From Betaproteobacteria bacterium (lineage in GTDB: Bacteria; Pseudomonadota; Gammaproteobacteria; Burkholderiales; SG8-41), in assembly GCA_028292435.1 (NCBI GenBank), contig JAQGMI010000137.1, forward strand, positions 1 through 50,274: a stretch of DNA of 50,274 nt, read 5' to 3'. This document shows, piece by piece, positions 46,211 to 50,274 of the stretch (the first letter of the stretch is position 1; each line of letters starts with the position of its first letter). The notes under the pieces were generated by a model. That model saw nothing but the letters and a program-made list of their open reading frames with translations, had not been told where the DNA came from and made no database searches. The position numbers and the translations under genes are program-made.

Positions 46211-46867
46211 TCAGATAAAATTCTTGCGCCTGGCTTTCAGCTGTTGCTCGATGAGCTCGATATTCTGGGCGACACCCGGCATGTTCGGATTGACGCTTAA
46301 TGCGCGTTTGAAATACTCGATTGCCCGCTCAAACTGATCGAGTTGCACGTAGATGAGTCCGTAGCCCGACAGTGCGCCAAAATGCTGCGGATTGCGCTTG
46401 ATCACCTCATCGCAATCGCGCAGCGACTTCTCATATTCGCCGAGCGAATAATAAATCGTCGCGCGCTTATTCCAGCCTTCGGCAAATTCGGGCTTACGAT
46501 TGATAATCAGCGTAAAGATTTTGATCGCATCACCGGCCGCGCCGAAATTCATGAGCGCGAGGCCTTTCTGGTAAAGCGCGTCGATGTCCTTATCGCCCGA
46601 TCGGCCCCAGACGTCCCACAGCGCGGCTTCGGCGATCGTGCGCGTTTCGCCGTCCCGATCTCTTAATGCTTTGACGAGCGCATCCACGTCGGCCATGCGC
46701 CCTGTTTCGCCGAGCTGTGCAGCGCCCGCGCGTCTTGCAACTGGATCGCTGCTCGTCAATGCACGTAAGGCCTGCTCGCGACTCATCGATTGATCGGCCG
46801 CGATAGCCGGTACTGCGCCGAACAGTATCAGCGACAAGACGGCGGCGAATCGGATTATCTTATGCAC
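46211..46867 (-). CDS. Exported HEAT/TPR-repeat protein
   Basis: A 218-residue protein with a signal peptide (cleavage near AIAA, residue 24). A short HEAT-like region (about 30-90) includes DPVARRAGAAQLGETG and DRDGETRTIAEAAL. Tetratricopeptide repeats follow (about 97-210), such as AEGWNKRATIYYSLGEYEKSL and FGALSGYGLIYVQLDQFERAI. The likely role is a periplasmic protein-protein scaffold. It starts 6 bases after receptor 6 and is almost certainly co-transcribed with it, an unusual partner for a Bug receptor. Confidence 0.88.
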   Translation of the reverse strand: MHKIIRFAAVLSLILFGAVPAIAADQSMSREQALRALTSSDPVARRAGAAQLGETGRMADVDALVKALRDRDGETRTIAEAALWDVWGRSGDKDIDALYQKGLALMNFGAAGDAIKIFTLIINRKPEFAEGWNKRATIYYSLGEYEKSLRDCDEVIKRNPQHFGALSGYGLIYVQLDQFERAIEYFKRALSVNPNMPGVAQNIELIEQQLKARRKNFI

Positions 46868-46873
46868 GCCGCG

Positions 46874-47839
46874 CTACTCCGCCTTCAATCCTGCCGCCTT
46901 GATCACGCGCGACCACTTCGCGATTTCCGTCTTTATGTAATCGGCGAACTGCTCGGGTGAATTGCCGGCCGGCTCGTAGCCCTGCTCGGCGAGCTGCTTG
47001 CGCACGTCCGGCTGCTGCACGACCCGCACGATTTCGGCGTTGAGTCTGACGATGATGTCGCGCGAAGTCCCCGCGGGTGCGAGCACGCCTTGCCACGCGG
47101 TCGCTTCATAACCCGCGAGCCCGCTTTCAGCCACCGTCGGAATCTCGGGCGCCGCCGCTGAGCGCTTTGAACTCGTGACCGCGAGCGCACGAACCTTGCC
47201 CGCCTTGACCAGCGGCATCGCCGGCGCAATGGTCGAGCACATCAGCACAACGCGTCCGCCAAGCAAATCGATCAAGGCAGGCGGACTGCCTTTGTACGGA
47301 ATGTGCACGATGTCGATGTGCGCCAGCGACTTTAAAAGTTCGCCCGCGAGGTGCTGCGACGAGCCGGTGCCCGACGATGAATAATTGATTTCGCCCGGCC
47401 GCGTTTTCGCGAGCGCAACCAGTTCGCGCATATTTTTCACCGGCAGCGAGGGATGGACAATCCACAAATTCGGCGACTGCGACAGCAGCGTGATCGGCGT
47501 GAAATCGCGGATCGGATCGAACGGCATCTTGACCGAAAGCGCCGGATTCGTTGCATGCGAAGTCGCAACCTGCAGCAGCGTGTAGCCATCGGGCGCCGCA
47601 CGCGCCGCGATTTCGGTACCGATGTTGCCGGTCGCGCCGGGACGATTGTCGGTGACAACCTGCTGGCCTAGACTTTCACCGAGTTTCTGCGTGACGAGGC
47701 GCGCAAGCGTGTCCGATGAACCGCCGGCGCCTTGCGGCACGATGTAGCGAATTGAACGCACGGGATAATCCGCGGCGATGGCTGACGTGCCCGCCAACGC
47801 GCAAATCAGAACTGCGACACTCTGCCCTGGTAATTTCAT
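46874..47839 (-). CDS. Bug/TctC-family periplasmic receptor 6
   Basis: A 321-residue receptor with a signal peptide ending in AIAAD and motifs RSIRYIVPQGAGGSSD, DNRPGATGNIGTE, PDGYT and HIPYKGSPPALIDLLGG. Compared with the other receptors, the first ligand loop reads PQGAGGSSD instead of PFxPGG. It is the first gene of a two-gene unit with the TPR protein. Ligand unknown. Confidence 0.93.
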   Translation of the reverse strand: MKLPGQSVAVLICALAGTSAIAADYPVRSIRYIVPQGAGGSSDTLARLVTQKLGESLGQQVVTDNRPGATGNIGTEIAARAAPDGYTLLQVATSHATNPALSVKMPFDPIRDFTPITLLSQSPNLWIVHPSLPVKNMRELVALAKTRPGEINYSSSGTGSSQHLAGELLKSLAHIDIVHIPYKGSPPALIDLLGGRVVLMCSTIAPAMPLVKAGKVRALAVTSSKRSAAAPEIPTVAESGLAGYEATAWQGVLAPAGTSRDIIVRLNAEIVRVVQQPDVRKQLAEQGYEPAGNSPEQFADYIKTEIAKWSRVIKAAGLKAE

Positions 47840-47918
47840 CCGCTCTACGCTCCTCCGGTCAGTGGACGAGAGGTTACTGCATAGTCATTGCGGGCTCAAA
47901 GCGCTGCGTTGATTTGAA

Positions 47919-48188
47919 TCACTGTGCGGTCCATCCACCGTCGATGGGCATGATGGCGCCGGTGATTGATGCCCCGGCGTCGCTTGCAAGATAGATCGCG
48001 AGTGCGGCGACTTGGGCGACTGTCACGAACTGACGCGTCGGCTGTGCCGCGAGCAGCAATACCTCGATGTCGACGGGCGCTCCCATGCCGTTGAGTACGA
48101 CATTCGCACCGTCGGCGGCCATGGCCAGCGCGATACCCAGTCCGATGCCGCTCGTCGACCCGGTGATGAGTGCCGTCTTGCCTTTCAC
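47919..48188 (-). pseudogene. bdhA: 3-hydroxybutyrate dehydrogenase remnant with internal deletion
   Basis: An 89-residue SDR fragment that keeps an open frame. Residues 1-41 match the N terminus of PHB-type 3-hydroxybutyrate dehydrogenases, with the TGSTSGIG NAD motif at 9-16 and VVLNG. Residues from about 44 on match their C terminus, with QPTRQFVT and the typical ending DGGWTAQ. The usual length is about 260, so roughly 170 residues, including the catalytic Ser and the YxxxK motif, are missing. It cannot be a functional dehydrogenase. The GTG at 48188 overlaps the cupin stop (GTGA). The frame continues across the junction, so the deletion is a multiple of three or was selected to be. Confidence 0.85.
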
Positions 48189-48604
48189 CACGGCTTCGGT
48201 GCCGGCACCGCGCACGGGCCCGTCGTGTCGGTGGTCGAAAAGTCGGCAGGACTAACCACTTCGAGGTATTCCATGTCCGGCGAGTAATCGAACAGGTAAT
48301 GCACGATACCGGGCCGCTGGTGCACGCAGTCACCCGCCGAGACGAGCGTCTCCTTGTCTTCATACATGAATTTCGCCCAGCCCTTCAACATCAGGACCAT
48401 ATGAAATTCGGCGCCGTGAAAATGCCAGCCGGTGCCTTTTTCCGGCGCGGCATTCGCCTGCACCAGCTGCGCGATGACTTTACCGTTCGTTGCTTCGGTG
48501 ATGCCGAGATCCCGGTATCTGAAAAAATCGCGCAGCCCGTCAGTGCGAAACGCGGTGTCGCCGGGTTTTACGTGCGAGAACGTGGTGCGCGTTTTGTCGA
48601 GCAT
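48185..48604 (-). CDS. Single-domain cupin protein
   Basis: A 139-residue cupin with metal ligands in the first motif (His61, His63, Glu66) and second motif (GDCVHQRPGIVH, His95 and His102). Such small cupins bind iron, zinc or manganese and act as isomerases, dioxygenases or sensors. ATG at 48604 is chosen because GGAGG lies about 6 bases upstream; an in-frame ATG 12 bases earlier overlaps this site. It follows phaZ by 43 bases and overlaps the dehydrogenase remnant by four. A role in PHB metabolism is only suggested by position. Confidence 0.88.
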   Translation of the reverse strand: MLDKTRTTFSHVKPGDTAFRTDGLRDFFRYRDLGITEATNGKVIAQLVQANAAPEKGTGWHFHGAEFHMVLMLKGWAKFMYEDKETLVSAGDCVHQRPGIVHYLFDYSPDMEYLEVVSPADFSTTDTTGPCAVPAPKPW

Positions 48605-48647
48605 GACAACCTCCATGAAGTTATTTCGAACCTGCGTTCGAAAAGCG

Positions 48648-49883
48648 TTATCGCGCGACGACGCCGCTATCGTGCGAGTAAATGAATTGCTGCAGGCGCG
48701 GATAAATCTGCGTATCCCAGCGCCGCCCGTTAAATACGCCGTAATGGCCGACGCCCGGCTGCATGTGGTGTTCTTTCATATACGGCCGGATGCCGCTGCA
48801 CATATCGTGGGCTGCGAGCGTTTGACCCACCGCGCAGATATCGTCCTTCTCGCCTTCGACCGTGAGCAGCGCCGTGCGGCGGATGGCACGCGGCTCAACC
48901 AGCCGCCCGCGCGAAGTGAATTTGCCGAGCGGCAGCAGATGCTGTTGAAAAACGGCGGCAATCGTCTGCAGGTAAAACTCGGCGGGCAGATCCATCATCG
49001 CAAAATACTCATGATAGAAAGTCAGAATCGGCTCGGCTTTGTCCATGTCGCCGTCTGCCAGATAGTGATAGAGATCGGCAAACGCCTTGGCGTGACGATC
49101 GGGATTCATGCTCATGAAGGCAGCGAGCTGGATAAATCCCGGATACACGCGCCGCAGCCAGCCCGGATAGCGAACGGGCACCGTGTCGATCAGGTTGCTT
49201 TCGAACCAGCCGATCGGTTTGCTGCTCGCGAGTTCGTTGACCTTGGTCGGATTGACGCGCGTATCCATCGGACCCGCCATCAGTGTCATGGTCGCCGGCT
49301 GCGCGGGATTGCCGTCGGCGGCCATCAGCGCAACGGCCGCAAGCGCTGCCACGGTTGGCTGGCACACAGCGACCAGGTGCGCACCGGGCCCGAGAAATTC
49401 AAGAAATTTCACCAGGTGCTCGATGAAATCGTCGAGGTCGAACTGGCCGTGTATCAACGAGACATCACGCACATTTAGCCAGTCGGTCAGATACACGTCA
49501 TGATCGCGCAGCAGCGTATGCACCGTGCCGCGCAACAGCGTCGTGAAGTGGCCCGACATCGGCGCCACCAGCAGCACGCGCGGCTGCGGCTTCGTGCGGT
49601 CTTTTTTGAAATGCAGCAGATCGCAAAACGGTGTGCGGTCAACAACCTCTTCGCTGACGGCAACTTCGCGTTCGCCCGACTGCACCAATTCGATGCCGAA
49701 ATCGGGACGCTCGTGCGTTAATCGTGCAAGCGCTAACAGTTCGTTGGCCGCCGCTACCCGGCGCACCGAATGGTGCTCGCCCACTAATGGATGTGCTTTG
49801 TCGCATGCCGCGACCACGGAGCGCGCAATGCCGCGCATCGGGGTCATACCGTCTGCATACGCTTGATAGGCCCGATAGATCAT
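48648..49883 (-). CDS. phaZ: Intracellular polyhydroxybutyrate depolymerase
   Basis: Hydrolyses intracellular PHB granules to 3-hydroxybutyrate oligomers and monomers. The 411 residues match the Cupriavidus PhaZ1 type. The nucleophile is a Cys (Cys174 in AVCQPTVAAL), as known for this class, and not the Ser of extracellular enzymes. The acidic residue is in GEKDDI and the His in GVGHYGVFNGRRW. There is no signal peptide, as expected. It is the first gene of a minus-strand operon with the cupin and the dehydrogenase remnant, and diverges from a glutathione S-transferase gene across a dyad-bearing gap. Confidence 0.95.
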   Translation of the reverse strand: MIYRAYQAYADGMTPMRGIARSVVAACDKAHPLVGEHHSVRRVAAANELLALARLTHERPDFGIELVQSGEREVAVSEEVVDRTPFCDLLHFKKDRTKPQPRVLLVAPMSGHFTTLLRGTVHTLLRDHDVYLTDWLNVRDVSLIHGQFDLDDFIEHLVKFLEFLGPGAHLVAVCQPTVAALAAVALMAADGNPAQPATMTLMAGPMDTRVNPTKVNELASSKPIGWFESNLIDTVPVRYPGWLRRVYPGFIQLAAFMSMNPDRHAKAFADLYHYLADGDMDKAEPILTFYHEYFAMMDLPAEFYLQTIAAVFQQHLLPLGKFTSRGRLVEPRAIRRTALLTVEGEKDDICAVGQTLAAHDMCSGIRPYMKEHHMQPGVGHYGVFNGRRWDTQIYPRLQQFIYSHDSGVVAR

Positions 49884-49913
49884 TCATTCAGCCCATGAAG
49901 TCAGATGCATTCA

Positions 49914-49932
49914 GGCACGCAATATGCGTGCC
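49914..49932. promoter_or_regulatory. Perfect inverted repeat between phaZ and the GST gene
   Basis: GGCACGCA (49914-49921), ATA, TGCGTGCC (49925-49932): an 8-base perfect dyad with a 3-base centre in the 94-base divergent gap. It could be an operator for either gene. No T-tract follows, so a terminator is unlikely. Confidence 0.45.
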
Positions 49933-49977
49933 AATGGTGAAAGGCACTGCAAACATCCAATCGTGAGGACTGCATCA

Positions 49978-50274
49978 ATGAGTAAAGCCACGCTTACCAT
50001 CAGCAGCAAGAATTATTCGTCGTGGTCGTTGCGCGGCTGGTTGCTGGCGAAGTTCGCCAAGCTCGAGTTCGAGGAGAAGATGGTCGAGGTCGACGACGCG
50101 TCGGCGCGCAAGGAGATCCTGCTGCTGTCGCCGTCGATCCTGGTGCCGAGCCTGACGCACGAAGGCATCACGGTGTGGGACACGCTGGCCATCGCCGAGT
50201 ATCTGAACGAAGTGAGGCCGAAGGCCGGCCTGCTGCCGAGCGACCTGGCGGCACGCGCCCATTGCCGCGCCATT
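49978..50274 (+). CDS. Glutathione S-transferase, partial at the window edge
   Basis: The first 99 codons of a glutathione S-transferase-family gene that runs off the right end. The N terminus has the typical thioredoxin-fold start with ISSKNYSSWSLRGW, then VPSLTHEGITVWDTLAIAEYL, which supplies the cis-Pro and the glutathione-binding acidic pair. GAGGA lies 8 bases before the ATG at 49978. The gene is open to the window edge with no stop, so it is not a short frame. It is divergent from phaZ; a link to PHB metabolism is not implied. Confidence 0.9.
   Translation, partial: MSKATLTISSKNYSSWSLRGWLLAKFAKLEFEEKMVEVDDASARKEILLLSPSILVPSLTHEGITVWDTLAIAEYLNEVRPKAGLLPSDLAARAHCRAI

Noticed and set aside
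47896..48363. 155-codon frame across the dehydrogenase remnant in another frame
   Set aside because: Arg/His-rich shadow of the real SDR and cupin reading frames.

Overview
The window looks like chromosomal DNA of a GC-rich betaproteobacterium, most likely Burkholderiales. The evidence is the nadE-glnB gene pair, the trxB-smr pair, an intracellular polyhydroxybutyrate (PHB) depolymerase, and six Bug/TctC-type periplasmic receptors, a family greatly expanded in that order. I see no transposase, integrase, phage gene, tRNA, rRNA or CRISPR array. The assignment rests on gene content and recalled family resemblance, not on a search.

Layout. (1) 1-10.9 kb is mostly housekeeping: trxB, an Smr-domain protein, glnB and nadE, a DUF482 acyltransferase, an Ala/Pro-rich membrane-anchored protein, a Nudix hydrolase, and a minus-strand exporter operon (adaptor, ATPase, two FtsX-type permeases). 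(2) 11.0-15.9 kb holds an MmgE/PrpD protein, a GDPD-glycerol kinase pair coupled by a 4-base overlap, a 45-residue membrane protein with a good ribosome binding site, and an unknown 127-residue protein behind a ten-C run. (3) 16.1-29.9 kb (perhaps to 31.5 kb) is a single-direction catabolic cluster headed by a GntR/FCD regulator with a consensus-like promoter and overlapping palindromes. It encodes a quinone-oxidoreductase-like enzyme, an acyl-CoA ligase, a thioesterase, an ABC importer (permease, ATPase, binding protein) with a UbiD-type decarboxylase gene inside it, a two-subunit Rieske oxygenase, a 2-hydroxyacid dehydrogenase, a RidA protein, a VOC protein and a flavoprotein. The inferred job is uptake and breakdown of an unknown, probably aromatic, carboxylic acid. 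(4) 31.6-47.8 kb is dominated by six Bug receptors on the minus strand, mixed with a PLD-VTT fusion, a hydroxyacid dehydrogenase, an adenylosuccinate-lyase-family enzyme, a gamma-glutamyltransferase-like enzyme, an LVIVD-repeat protein and a TPR protein. No TctA/TctB membrane components are present. A plus-strand CoA-transferase pair lies here, and its first subunit is cut by an in-frame TGA. (5) 47.9-50.3 kb holds a PHB operon (phaZ, cupin, and a remnant of 3-hydroxybutyrate dehydrogenase lacking its catalytic core) and the start of a glutathione S-transferase.

Most notable: the GntR-led cluster with UbiD embedded in its importer; the Bug-LVIVD-GGT-Bug operon; the dehydrogenase remnant kept in frame and coupled to its neighbour; and the TGA-interrupted CoA-transferase.
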